Source: Natribaculum luteum
GTDB taxonomy: Archaea; Halobacteriota; Halobacteria; Halobacteriales; Natrialbaceae
Length of the DNA: 64,000 nucleotides
Direction: 5' to 3'
Assembly: GCF_023008545.1 (NCBI RefSeq)
Contig: NZ_CP095397.1
Span: 3,461,199 to 3,525,198 of the forward strand
A program made the position numbers and the translations under genes. Below are positions 1 through 7,554 of the stretch, in pieces. Positions within the stretch are counted from its first letter, which is position 1. Every line of letters starts with the position of its first letter. Under the pieces are notes generated by a model that saw only the letters and a program-made list of their open reading frames with translations, ran no database searches and had not been told where the DNA came from.

Positions 1-2
1 GC

Positions 3-1157
3 GTCTCGCCCGAGGACATCGAGACGGTCGACGACATTCACAAACTCCCGTTCACGACGAAAGAAGACTTCCGCGCCGAGTACCCCGACGGCCTGTTCGC
101 CGTCGACGACGAGGAGATCCGGCGGATCCACGCCTCCTCGGGGACGACGGGCAAGCCCAAGATCGTCTCCTACACCGAGAAGGACCTCGACGTCTGGAGC
201 GACGCGGTCGCACGCTCGCTCGCCGCGGGTGGCGTCGAACCGGGCGACACCGTCCAGAACGCCTACGGCTACGGCCTGTTCACCGGGGGCCTCGGTCTCC
301 ACTACGGGGTCGAAAAACTCGGCGCGACGGTGATCCCCATCGGCGGTGGCGGAACCCAGCGTCAGGTCGAGATGCTCCAGGACCTGGAGAGCGACGCGAT
401 CTCCTGTACGCCATCGTACGCGCTCTACCTCGCCGAGACGGCCGAGGAGATGGGCGTCGACGTCAAGGACCTGCCCCTCTCGACGGTCATCTTCGGCGCA
501 GAGCCCTGTACAGAACCGATGCGCGAGGAGATCGAAGAGCGCCTCGACGTCAACGGGATCGACATCTACGGCCTCTCGGAGATCGTCGGCCCCGGCGTCT
601 CCAACGAGTGCCACGAAGCCCAGGACGGCCTGCACCTCTGGGAAGACCGCTTCTACCCGGAAGTCGTCGACCCCGAGACGGGCGAACCGCTCCCCGAGGG
701 CGAAGAGGGCGAACTCGTCCTGACGACGCTCTCGAAAGAGGCACTGCCAGTGCTCCGGTACCGCACTGGCGACCTCACGACGCTGAACTACGAGGAGTGT
801 GAGTGTGGCCGGACGATGGTCCGGATGGACAACGTCACCGGTCGCGCCGACGACCTGCTGATCGTCCGCGGGGTCAACCTCTACCCGAGCGAGATCGAGG
901 ACGTCGTCCTCGAGTTCGACGAGGTGGCACCCTACTACCGCATCGACCTGGACCGCGAGAACAACCTCGACACCATCGAGGTCACGGTCGAACTCGTCGA
1001 CGACTTCGACGGCGACGTGGACGAACTCCACGACCGGATCCTCACCCGCCTCGAGAACGTGCTCTCCTTTACCCCCGACGTCCTGACGCTCGCCGAGTAC
1101 GGCACCATCGAGCGCACGGAAGTCGGCAAGGTCCAGCGCGTGTTCGACCACCGATAG
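3..1157 (+). CDS. paaK: phenylacetate-CoA ligase, 5'-truncated by window edge
   Basis: This is an AMP-forming ligase that activates phenylacetate (or a related aryl acid) to its CoA thioester, the entry step of the phenylacetyl-CoA epoxidase route. The reading frame is open from the left edge and lacks about 43 N-terminal residues compared with the complete paralogue at 6229. The A3-type ATP loop HASSGTTGKPKIV is encoded at about 129-167, and the C-terminal part has the CECGRTM cysteines and a LIVRGVNLYPSEIE hinge like the second copy. The two proteins are clearly paralogous (most residues identical by eye). A T6 run follows the stop. Substrate preference cannot be separated from the second copy by sequence alone. 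Confidence 0.9.
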   Translation, partial: VSPEDIETVDDIHKLPFTTKEDFRAEYPDGLFAVDDEEIRRIHASSGTTGKPKIVSYTEKDLDVWSDAVARSLAAGGVEPGDTVQNAYGYGLFTGGLGLHYGVEKLGATVIPIGGGGTQRQVEMLQDLESDAISCTPSYALYLAETAEEMGVDVKDLPLSTVIFGAEPCTEPMREEIEERLDVNGIDIYGLSEIVGPGVSNECHEAQDGLHLWEDRFYPEVVDPETGEPLPEGEEGELVLTTLSKEALPVLRYRTGDLTTLNYEECECGRTMVRMDNVTGRADDLLIVRGVNLYPSEIEDVVLEFDEVAPYYRIDLDRENNLDTIEVTVELVDDFDGDVDELHDRILTRLENVLSFTPDVLTLAEYGTIERTEVGKVQRVFDHR

Positions 1158-1187
1158 TCCCTGCGGACTGTCGATCCGAGGGCCTTC

Positions 1188-1200
1188 GGTTCGTTTTTTC
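1188..1200 (+). terminator. oligo-T terminator after paaK copy 1
   Basis: A run of six T (1194-1199) lies about 37 bases after the paaK stop, in otherwise GC-rich DNA. Archaeal intrinsic termination commonly uses such U-tracts without a stem. Inferred from sequence only. Confidence 0.4.
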
Positions 1201-1352
1201 CGAGACCGACGAACGCGTCGGACTGCCGGAACGCTGGTCACACGCTGCTGTCCGCTGGTCGCAGCTGTCGCTGGCGCTGGTGGACTGTCCGTCGCCAACC
1301 GTCGGTCTCTCTGCCCGTATCTTCGCGAGAAGAACGTAACCGGCGTCCGATT

Positions 1353-1751
1353 CTAGCCCAGGATGTACACCCGGCCGCGGAACGTCGAGATCCGTTCGTC
1401 GTCCTGGTCGGTGACGACGACCTCGTACTCGGCGGTTCGGCCGGCGACGTGAGTCTCCTCTGCGGTCGCCGTGAGGACGTCACCGACGTCGACGGCGTCG
1501 AGGTAGGAGATGTTCGTCTCGAGGGCGACCGCGGTGTCGCCGTGGGAGTTCGAGGCGGCCGCAAACGCCGCGTCCGCGAGCGAGTAGACCGCGCCGCCGT
1601 GGGGAGTTCCGTGGAAGTTCAGCAGGTCTTCGGTCACCGTCAACTCGGTCGTCGCGGTGCCTTCGCCGATGTCGGTCAGTTCGATCCCGAGGGTTTCACA
1701 GTACGGATCGTCCTCTGCGAGCGAACGCGCAGTTGCAACTGAGTCCTCCAT
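1353..1751 (-). CDS. paaI: PaaI-type hotdog thioesterase
   Basis: This is a single hotdog-fold acyl-CoA thioesterase of the PaaI/hydroxyphenylacetyl-CoA family, 132 residues. The family hydrolyses stalled or toxic aryl-CoA intermediates of phenylacetate breakdown. The motif NFHGTPHGGAVYSLAD, with the HGG loop and following acidic residue, is the family's active-site helix region. The ATG at 1751 (protein MEDSVATAR) is preferred over an in-frame TTG 27 bases upstream because the family rarely extends further. The gene is convergent with the upstream paaK and follows the regulator gene at 1803 on the same strand, so it may be co-transcribed with that regulator. Confidence 0.85.
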   Translation of the reverse strand: MEDSVATARSLAEDDPYCETLGIELTDIGEGTATTELTVTEDLLNFHGTPHGGAVYSLADAAFAAASNSHGDTAVALETNISYLDAVDVGDVLTATAEETHVAGRTAEYEVVVTDQDDERISTFRGRVYILG

Positions 1752-1802
1752 GGCCGGGCGGTGTGCGTGTGAGACCAAATAACTATCGGGCGGGTGCGGT
1801 CG

Positions 1803-2441
1803 CTACATGAAAATCTGCTCGAACAGCGACGCCTCCGCGCGGTGGAGTCGCTCGAGGAACGCCGACTTGCTGATGCCGAGTTCGTCGGCGACGTCGCTCG
1901 CGGTCGCCTCCCGCGGGATGGAGAAGTAGCCGAGTTCCAGCGCGACGCGAATGCACTCTTCCTGTCTCGGCGTGACGTTCCACTGCTGGCTCGGAACCTC
2001 CTCGGCTTCCGACTGGAGCGGGTAGACGCGCTCGAGCCGCACGCCGACGGCCTGTCCGGCCCGTTCCATGACGCCCTTGAGGACGTCGCGGCCGACGACC
2101 GCACCGAAGATGGCGGCCCGGCCGTCCCGGTACCGGAGGTTCTCGACGATGAGCCCGCCGCTGATGAGCGTGTGGACGATGCAGGGGTGTTTCGAGAGAC
2201 AGCGGTAGGTGTCCCGGCCGTCCGCGGTCGCGACGTGGAGGTAGCGGATCCGGTCGTCGGCGTCGAGGGTCTCGCGCAGGGCCTCGTTCGTCGGCGAACT
2301 GAACTGCAAGAGAACGTAGCCGTCGTCACGGAGCTGGGGCGAGAGCGCGTTGATCTGTACGTCGACGTCCCGTGTCGCGTCGGCCAGTGGACAGTCGTCG
2401 TCGGTGACCTGGAACTCCACGGCCAGACACTCCTCGATCAT
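1803..2441 (-). CDS. bacterio-opsin-activator-type HTH regulator (HTH_10)
   Basis: This 212-residue transcription regulator has an N-terminal sensor-like half of the Bat/BAT-N type and a C-terminal HTH_10 domain at about residues 156-208 (TPRQEECIRVALELGYF, then the helix-turn-helix ATASDVADELGISKSAFLERL). HTH_10 proteins are a haloarchaeal group that often regulates neighbouring catabolic genes. It is divergent from paaA, and an 18-base inverted repeat lies in the 88-base gap, covering its own probable TATA box. A role in controlling the paa operon and itself is inferred from position, not shown. Whether it binds an aryl-CoA ligand cannot be told. Confidence 0.85.
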   Translation of the reverse strand: MIEECLAVEFQVTDDDCPLADATRDVDVQINALSPQLRDDGYVLLQFSSPTNEALRETLDADDRIRYLHVATADGRDTYRCLSKHPCIVHTLISGGLIVENLRYRDGRAAIFGAVVGRDVLKGVMERAGQAVGVRLERVYPLQSEAEEVPSQQWNVTPRQEECIRVALELGYFSIPREATASDVADELGISKSAFLERLHRAEASLFEQIFM

Positions 2442-2458
2442 GGTCGATCGTAGCGACC

Positions 2459-2476
2459 CTGGGTACTTAAACCCAG
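2459..2476. promoter_or_regulatory. inverted-repeat operator candidate between regulator and paaA
   Basis: The sequence CTGGGT-ACTTAA-ACCCAG is a perfect 6+6 inverted repeat around an AT-rich centre. Read on the minus strand, the centre gives TTTAAGTA, a good TATA box about 25 bases before the regulator start. The site is therefore placed to repress the regulator promoter and to act upstream of paaA. Confidence 0.5.
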
Positions 2477-2529
2477 TCTATGTCCGGGTCAATCACTAAG
2501 GCCGTGTCCGTGCTAGACAACTATGAACG

Positions 2530-3471
2530 ATGGACGTCGACACAGTCAAAGAACGGGCGGAACCGCGGGCGTTCAGCCCCGCGGACGACATGCCCGAGGA
2601 GTACCGGAAGGCGGCGACCCGGATGATCGAGTTCCACGCCAACAGCGAGATCATGGGCGCGTACCTGGAGCGTCCGTTCATCCGGCAGGCGCCGAGTATC
2701 GACCGAAAGCTGGCGTTCTCCGCGAAGGTCCAGGACGAGATCGGCCACGGGCAGTTGCTCTACCGCGCCGCGGAGTCCCTCGGCGTGAAGACCCGCGAGG
2801 AGATGCTCGACGACCTCGCGAACGGCAAGGGCAAGTTCCTCAACTGCTTCCACTACCCGATGGACAGCTGGGTCGAGACGCCGATGATCGCCTTCTTCGT
2901 CGACGGGGCGGCGATGCGCCGGCAGGCGACCCTGCGTCGTACCAGCTGGGAACCCTACGCCCACGCGATGGACAAGGTCTGCTTCGAGGAGGGCTTCCAC
3001 GTCAAACACGGCGAGAGCATCCTCGCGACGCTGATGACGGGCTCGAAGAAAGAACAGGAGATGACCCAGGAGGCCTTCGAGAAGTGGTGGCCCCGCATCA
3101 TCCAGTTCTTCGGCCCCACCGACGACCAGAGCACCCACCACGACTTCTCCTCGGACGTCGGGCTGAAGACGAAGTCCAACGACGAACTTCGCTCGATGTT
3201 CCTGCGCGAGTACATTCCGAAAGCCGAGCGCTACGGCCTCGAGATCCCCGACGAGCCGCGCATTCGCGAGCGCGACGACGGCACCTACGAGGTCGTCGAG
3301 GACGATCTGGACTGGGACGAGTTCTTCCAGATCGCCAAGAACGACTACGAACCCGGACTGGGTCAGATCAACGGTCGCAAGGCCGCACAGGACGCCGTCC
3401 AGTGGGTCCGTGACACGCTCGAGTGGGAGAACGTGCCCGAAGGAAGCGCCAAACCGCAGGCAGCCGACTGA
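2530..3471 (+). CDS. paaA: 1,2-phenylacetyl-CoA epoxidase, catalytic subunit A
   Basis: This is the catalytic diiron subunit of the multicomponent epoxidase, which converts phenylacetyl-CoA to its ring-1,2-epoxide with O2 and two electrons. At 313 residues it is the normal PaaA length. Ferritin-like diiron ligands are visible: an upstream Glu (E40 or E47), E70 and H73 in DEIGHGQ, then E154 and H157 in FEEGFH. It leads an operon paaA-paaB-paaC-paaD-zinc ribbon with 2-base gaps or 1-base overlaps. The ATG at 2530 matches the family N-terminus; an overlapping ATG at 2523 is in another frame. The reductase subunit PaaE is not seen anywhere in the window. Confidence 0.96.
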   Translation: MDVDTVKERAEPRAFSPADDMPEEYRKAATRMIEFHANSEIMGAYLERPFIRQAPSIDRKLAFSAKVQDEIGHGQLLYRAAESLGVKTREEMLDDLANGKGKFLNCFHYPMDSWVETPMIAFFVDGAAMRRQATLRRTSWEPYAHAMDKVCFEEGFHVKHGESILATLMTGSKKEQEMTQEAFEKWWPRIIQFFGPTDDQSTHHDFSSDVGLKTKSNDELRSMFLREYIPKAERYGLEIPDEPRIRERDDGTYEVVEDDLDWDEFFQIAKNDYEPGLGQINGRKAAQDAVQWVRDTLEWENVPEGSAKPQAAD

Positions 3472-3473
3472 CC

Positions 3474-3791
3474 ATGATCTGGGAAGTATTCCGACAGGAA
3501 GAGCAGGGTGGCTACCACACCCACTGTGGCAACGTTCACGCGCCGGACCGCGAGATGGCAAAGCAGTTCGCCGCTATCCAGCACGGCCGGCGCAAACCGA
3601 CCAACAGCATCTGGGTCGTCCCGAAGTCCGAGATCGGCGAACTCGACGCCGACGAAATTTCCTTCGGCGGCTCGACCGACAAGAGCTACCGCTGGGCGCC
3701 GACGTACAAGTCGGACGTCGAGCACGCGGCGGAGGTCATCGACTCGGAAGGCCAGCAGGCCGAAGCCGAGAAACAGCGGGGTGACGCCTGA
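3474..3791 (+). CDS. paaB: 1,2-phenylacetyl-CoA epoxidase subunit B
   Basis: This 105-residue structural subunit of the epoxidase bridges PaaAC heterodimers in the known bacterial complex. The start MIWEVFRQEEQGGYHTHCG is typical of the family, as is the middle segment RRKPTNSIWVVPKSEI. The ATG lies 2 bases after the paaA stop; an earlier in-frame ATG would run 51 bases into paaA and is not needed. It overlaps paaC by one base (TGATG). Confidence 0.95.
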   Translation: MIWEVFRQEEQGGYHTHCGNVHAPDREMAKQFAAIQHGRRKPTNSIWVVPKSEIGELDADEISFGGSTDKSYRWAPTYKSDVEHAAEVIDSEGQQAEAEKQRGDA

Positions 3792-4654
3792 TGGTCGGCG
3801 AGATCGAGAGCCCCGAGGAACTCGACGCCGACGAGCGAGACGCGCTCGAGGCCCTGCTACAGCGCCTCGCCGACGACGAGTACGTGCTCGCAGAGCGCTA
3901 CACCGAGTGGCAGGTCCGCGCACCCACCCTCGAGTCGGACCTGGCGCTGTCGAACAACGCCCAGGACGAACTCGGTCACGCCAGACTGTGGTACGACGTC
4001 CTGGAAGACCTCGGCTACGAGGAACACGAACTCGTGTACGAACGCGAGCCCGACGAGTGGCGCCACAGCACGCTCGTCGAACGGCCGTTCGCCGAGGGTG
4101 ACTGGGCCGACGCCATCGTCCGCCACTACCTCTACGACGTCGCCGAGGAACTCCGCCTCGAGGCGCTCGAGGAGTCCAGTTACGCCAAGATCGCAGACCG
4201 CGTCGGCAAGATCCAGTCCGAGGAAGGATACCACCGAGAGCACGCCGAAAACTGGATGGAACGGCTCGCCAACGGCGAAGGCCACGACCACCTCCAGGAT
4301 GCCGTCGATCGGCTCTTCCCCCACGCGCTGACGCTGTTCGAACCGGTCGACGAACAGACGGAGGAAACGATCGTCGACGCCGGGTTCCGGACCGAGAGCC
4401 TCGAGGACCTCGCCGAGGAGTGGGTCAACACGGTCGCCCCGTTCCTCGAGGGACTGGGCCTCGAGACGCCGGCAGTCGAACGGGTTCACTTCGACGAGTA
4501 CGAGTTCGAAGTTCGAGACGACGCGCTCCCAGACGAGCGCGGCCGCGACGGCAGCCACACCGACGCGTGGGCCGACCTCCACGACGAGTTTACCCACACC
4601 TACCGCGAACTCGGTCGCTCGGAAGCGACCAAGATCATGGAGACCGCCGAATAA
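3791..4654 (+). CDS. paaC: 1,2-phenylacetyl-CoA epoxidase subunit C
   Basis: This 287-residue ferritin-fold subunit pairs with PaaA but is non-catalytic in characterised enzymes. The NAQDELGHARLWYDVL segment (E60, H63) and KIQSEEGYHREH mirror the paired helices of PaaA. Its ATG overlaps the paaB stop by one base, which indicates translational coupling. The C-terminus is acidic and ends shortly before paaD (7 bases). Confidence 0.95.
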   Translation: MVGEIESPEELDADERDALEALLQRLADDEYVLAERYTEWQVRAPTLESDLALSNNAQDELGHARLWYDVLEDLGYEEHELVYEREPDEWRHSTLVERPFAEGDWADAIVRHYLYDVAEELRLEALEESSYAKIADRVGKIQSEEGYHREHAENWMERLANGEGHDHLQDAVDRLFPHALTLFEPVDEQTEETIVDAGFRTESLEDLAEEWVNTVAPFLEGLGLETPAVERVHFDEYEFEVRDDALPDERGRDGSHTDAWADLHDEFTHTYRELGRSEATKIMETAE

Positions 4655-4661
4655 TCCCATC

Positions 4662-5084
4662 ATGAGCAGCGAGACTCCAGACACCGACCCCGACGCGACG
4701 CCGTGTGCGTACACCGACTACCGCGAAGGCGAAGCCGTCGAGGAACTCCCCGCAACCGGCGAGGACGCGACGGGCCTCGAAGCCGACGTATGGGAGGTCC
4801 TCTACGAGATCGAAGATCCCGAGATGCCGGTCAGCATCGTCGACCTCGGCCTGATCTACGGCGTCGCCGTCTCCGACGACGGCGTCGCACACGTCGACAT
4901 GACGCTCACCTACTCCGGCTGTCCCGCACGGGACATGCTCGAGGGCCAGGTCGAGGAGGCCGTCGCCGACGTCGACGGCGTCGAGGAGGTCGACCTCCAG
5001 CTCGTCTGGAGTCCCGGCTGGTCGATCGAGATGGTGACCGAACAGGGCAAAGACGACCTCCGCGAGTTCGGACTCAGTATCTAA
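4662..5084 (+). CDS. paaD: PaaD, MIP18-domain part only
   Basis: PaaD is thought to help mature the iron centres of the epoxidase system. This 140-residue protein has the MIP18/DUF59 core, with DPEMPVSIVDLGLIY at 52-66 and the cysteine of YSGCPA at position 87. Bacterial PaaD continues into a C-terminal zinc ribbon; here the protein stops (ending REFGLSI) and the ribbon is encoded by the next gene, 2 bases further on. A short N-terminal extension of about 40 acidic residues precedes the core. Confidence 0.92.
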   Translation: MSSETPDTDPDATPCAYTDYREGEAVEELPATGEDATGLEADVWEVLYEIEDPEMPVSIVDLGLIYGVAVSDDGVAHVDMTLTYSGCPARDMLEGQVEEAVADVDGVEEVDLQLVWSPGWSIEMVTEQGKDDLREFGLSI

Positions 5085-5086
5085 CC

Positions 5087-5251
5087 ATGCGAGAAGATCC
5101 ATCCGTTGCCACGAGCGGCGAGACGGCGGGCGCCGAGTGTCCCTACTGCGGATCGACCAACACCGTTCGCGAACACCCGAAGGGACCGTCGCTCTGCCGG
5201 TCGATGCACTACTGTAACGCCTGCGACCAGCCGTTCGAGAAGTTCGAATAG
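5087..5251 (+). CDS. PaaD-type zinc-ribbon protein, separate gene
   Basis: This 54-residue protein has two CxxC pairs, C18/C21 (CPYCGS) and C43/C46 (CNAC), plus C37, and ends QPFEKFE. That matches the C-terminal zinc domain of bacterial PaaD, including the GPSLCRSMHYCNAC stretch and the terminal PFxxF. It starts 2 bases after the paaD stop and closes the epoxidase operon. It probably works with the MIP18 half as one functional unit; this is inferred from synteny and similarity to the fused form. Confidence 0.88.
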   Translation: MREDPSVATSGETAGAECPYCGSTNTVREHPKGPSLCRSMHYCNACDQPFEKFE

Positions 5252-5269
5252 GCCGACCGAATCCGTTCC

Positions 5270-5282
5270 CCCGATTTTTGCC
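5270..5282 (+). terminator. oligo-T terminator after the paa operon
   Basis: A T5 tract (5275-5279) follows the last operon gene by 24 bases, before the convergent gene that ends at 5343. It is a plausible archaeal U-tract terminator. Confidence 0.3.
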
Positions 5283-5342
5283 CGCTCGATCAGCGTTCGC
5301 TCTGTCGACTCGAGTGCTCGTCCTGAACCCCACGCGCGCGCG

Positions 5343-6008
5343 TTATTGAAACGAGACGCCCAGGTCGTGCAGTCCGTCGTTTTCCACCGCCAGGTTGATC
5401 AAAAGTGGCGTCATCGCCTCGACCTCGGCGCTGTTGGCCAGCGCGCCGCCGTCGAGCGCACGGAGGCCGTCGATCTCCTCGACGAGCGCCGTCACCGTCG
5501 CCTTCGCGTCGGCGTCGTCCCCGGTGACGATCACGTCGAACCCGAGGTCGTGCTCGAGGTCCGCCAGCGCGCCGGCCGCGAGGTTCTGGAAGGCACCGAC
5601 GACCGGAACGGCGTCGGGTGCGGCCTCCGCCGCGACCTCCGCGACGCTTCCGTGTGGCGGGCGGTTGTAGTGGAACCCCTCGTCGTCTCTCGAGATGCCG
5701 ACCGCGGGGCTGACGAGGACGGCGTCGTCGTCTACCCTGCCTGCGACGGATTCGACGGTGTCCGAGACGTGGTACGGTGGGACGCAGACGGCGACTACGT
5801 CCGCGTCGACCGCCGCGTCGTCGTTTTCCGCACTCGAGAGCTCTGCGGTGAGATCGTCGCCGAGTCGGTCGGCGTACTCCTCGACCGCCGACGCCGCCTT
5901 CTCGGCCGTTCGCGAGCCGACGACGACCTCGTGGGTCGTATCGCGAGCCAGTCGCAGGGCCAGTCCTTCGCCGATGTCACCGGTTCCGCCGAGTAACGCG
6001 ATTCGCAT
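5343..6008 (-). CDS. NADPH-dependent F420 reductase-like protein
   Basis: This 221-residue Rossmann-fold protein resembles archaeal F420H2:NADP oxidoreductase (Fno), which passes hydride between NADP(H) and coenzyme F420. The N-terminus MRIALLGGTGDIGEGLALRLA carries the GxGxxG loop, followed by VVVGSRTAEKA as in NADP-binding members. The ATG at 6008 is chosen because upstream codons read as non-coding. It is convergent with the paa operon and divergent from the second paaK. F420 chemistry beside an oxygenase operon lacking its reductase is suggestive, but the link is unproven. Length is normal for Fno. Confidence 0.85.
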   Translation of the reverse strand: MRIALLGGTGDIGEGLALRLARDTTHEVVVGSRTAEKAASAVEEYADRLGDDLTAELSSAENDDAAVDADVVAVCVPPYHVSDTVESVAGRVDDDAVLVSPAVGISRDDEGFHYNRPPHGSVAEVAAEAAPDAVPVVGAFQNLAAGALADLEHDLGFDVIVTGDDADAKATVTALVEEIDGLRALDGGALANSAEVEAMTPLLINLAVENDGLHDLGVSFQ

Positions 6009-6201
6009 ACGGAGTCTCGTTCGAACGCCCCCGTGAAAGCAGTTCCCGTCCCGGCGAGATACACTGCGGCTGACGCGTCCGGGTGGCGAAACGTCCATCC
6101 GGGACCCGCTCGACGACTTCCACACGACCGGCCGGTGACCATCCAACGCGTCTCGCTATCCATGTAGGGCCGTGAGACAAGATATCAAGAGCTTTGGCGC
6201 T

Positions 6202-6214
6202 TGCCATCATGGCA
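6202..6214. promoter_or_regulatory. 13-base palindrome upstream of paaK copy 2
   Basis: TGCCAT-C-ATGGCA is a perfect 6+1+6 palindrome ending 14 bases before the paaK2 start codon, at or just after the expected transcription start. Its position suits a repressor site. Confidence 0.35.
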
Positions 6215-6228
6215 TTCGGTGAAGAACC

Positions 6229-7512
6229 ATGACAGAGGACATCGAGCGAGCGTCACGTGCCGAACTCCGCGAGCTGCAGTCCAAGCGGCTCCAACGGACG
6301 GTCCGACACGCCTACGAGAACGTCCCGCGGTACCGGGAGAAACTCGAGGAGGCGAGCGTCTCGCCCGAGGACGTCGAGACGATCGACGACGTTCGCGAAC
6401 TCCCGTTCACGACGAAAGCGGATTTCCGCGCCGAGTACCCCGACGGCCTGTTCGCCGTCGACGACGAGGAGATCCGGCGCATCCACGCCTCCTCGGGGAC
6501 GACGGGCAAGCCCAAGATCGTCGCCTACACTGCAGACGACCTCGAGGTGTGGAACGAGGTGATGGCCCGCTCGATGCGAGCGGCGGGGATCGACTCGAAC
6601 GACACCGTCCAGAACGCCTACGGCTACGGGCTGTTCACCGGCGGGTTGGGCTTTCACGGCGGAGCCGAGGCACTCGGCGCGAACGTCGTCCCCACGAGTA
6701 GCGGGAACACGCAGCGACAGATCGAACTCGCACGCGACCTGGGGAGCGACGCAATCGGCTGTACGCCGTCGTATGCGCTCTACCTCGCCGAGACGGCCGA
6801 GGAGATGGGCGTCGACCCCCGAGAGTTGCCGATCTCGACGGTCCTCTACGGCGCAGAGACCTGCACGGAGCCGATGCGCGAGGAGATCGAAACGCGCCTC
6901 GACGCCACGGGAATCGAAAACTACGGCCTCTCGGAACTGATCGGCCCCGGCGTCGCCGTCGAGTGCCACGAGGCCCAGGACGGCCTGCACATCTGGGAAG
7001 ACCACTTCTATCCCGAGGTGATCGACCCCGAGACGGGCGAGCCACTCCCCGAGGGCGAGGAGGGCGAACTCGTGCTCACGTCGCTTTCGAAGGAGGCGCT
7101 TCCCGTCCTCCGCTATCGGACCGGCGACATGACGACGCTGACCTACGAGGAGTGTGCGTGTGGCCGGACGATGGCCCGAATGGACGGCGTCACCGGCCGC
7201 GCCGACGACCTGCTGATCGTCCGCGGGGTCAACCTCTACCCGAGCCAGATCGAGGACGTCGTCCTCGAGTTCGACGCCGTCGAACCCCAGTACCGCATCG
7301 ACCTCCACCGCGAGGGGAACCTCGATCGACTGGACCTCACCGTCGAACTCGCCGAGGAGTTCGACGGCGACCGCGATGAACTGCGCGAGGACGTACTCGT
7401 CCGACTCGAGAGTGCGCTGTCGTTTACGCCCGACGAACTCGAGTTCGTCGAGTACGGCAGCATCGAGCGGACGGAAGTTGGAAAAGTAAAACGCGTCTAC
7501 GACCACCGCTGA
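6229..7512 (+). CDS. paaK: phenylacetate-CoA ligase
   Basis: This complete 427-residue AMP-forming aryl-acid CoA ligase fits the PaaK family length (about 430-440). The ATP-binding loop is at residues 86-98 (HASSGTTGKPKIV), the adenylation core includes YGAETCTEPMREE, and the C-terminal domain begins near LLIVRGVNLYPSQIE. It makes phenylacetyl-CoA for the PaaABC epoxidase encoded 1.1 kb upstream. It is paralogous to the truncated copy at the left edge, with some stretches nearly identical at DNA level. A cysteine pair in CACGRTM may bind metal. A 13-base palindrome lies just before the start. Confidence 0.93.
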   Translation: MTEDIERASRAELRELQSKRLQRTVRHAYENVPRYREKLEEASVSPEDVETIDDVRELPFTTKADFRAEYPDGLFAVDDEEIRRIHASSGTTGKPKIVAYTADDLEVWNEVMARSMRAAGIDSNDTVQNAYGYGLFTGGLGFHGGAEALGANVVPTSSGNTQRQIELARDLGSDAIGCTPSYALYLAETAEEMGVDPRELPISTVLYGAETCTEPMREEIETRLDATGIENYGLSELIGPGVAVECHEAQDGLHIWEDHFYPEVIDPETGEPLPEGEEGELVLTSLSKEALPVLRYRTGDMTTLTYEECACGRTMARMDGVTGRADDLLIVRGVNLYPSQIEDVVLEFDAVEPQYRIDLHREGNLDRLDLTVELAEEFDGDRDELREDVLVRLESALSFTPDELEFVEYGSIERTEVGKVKRVYDHR

Positions 7513-7554
7513 GGCCCTGCGGACGCGAGTCGGCTCTCTGTCCTCGCCGGACGA

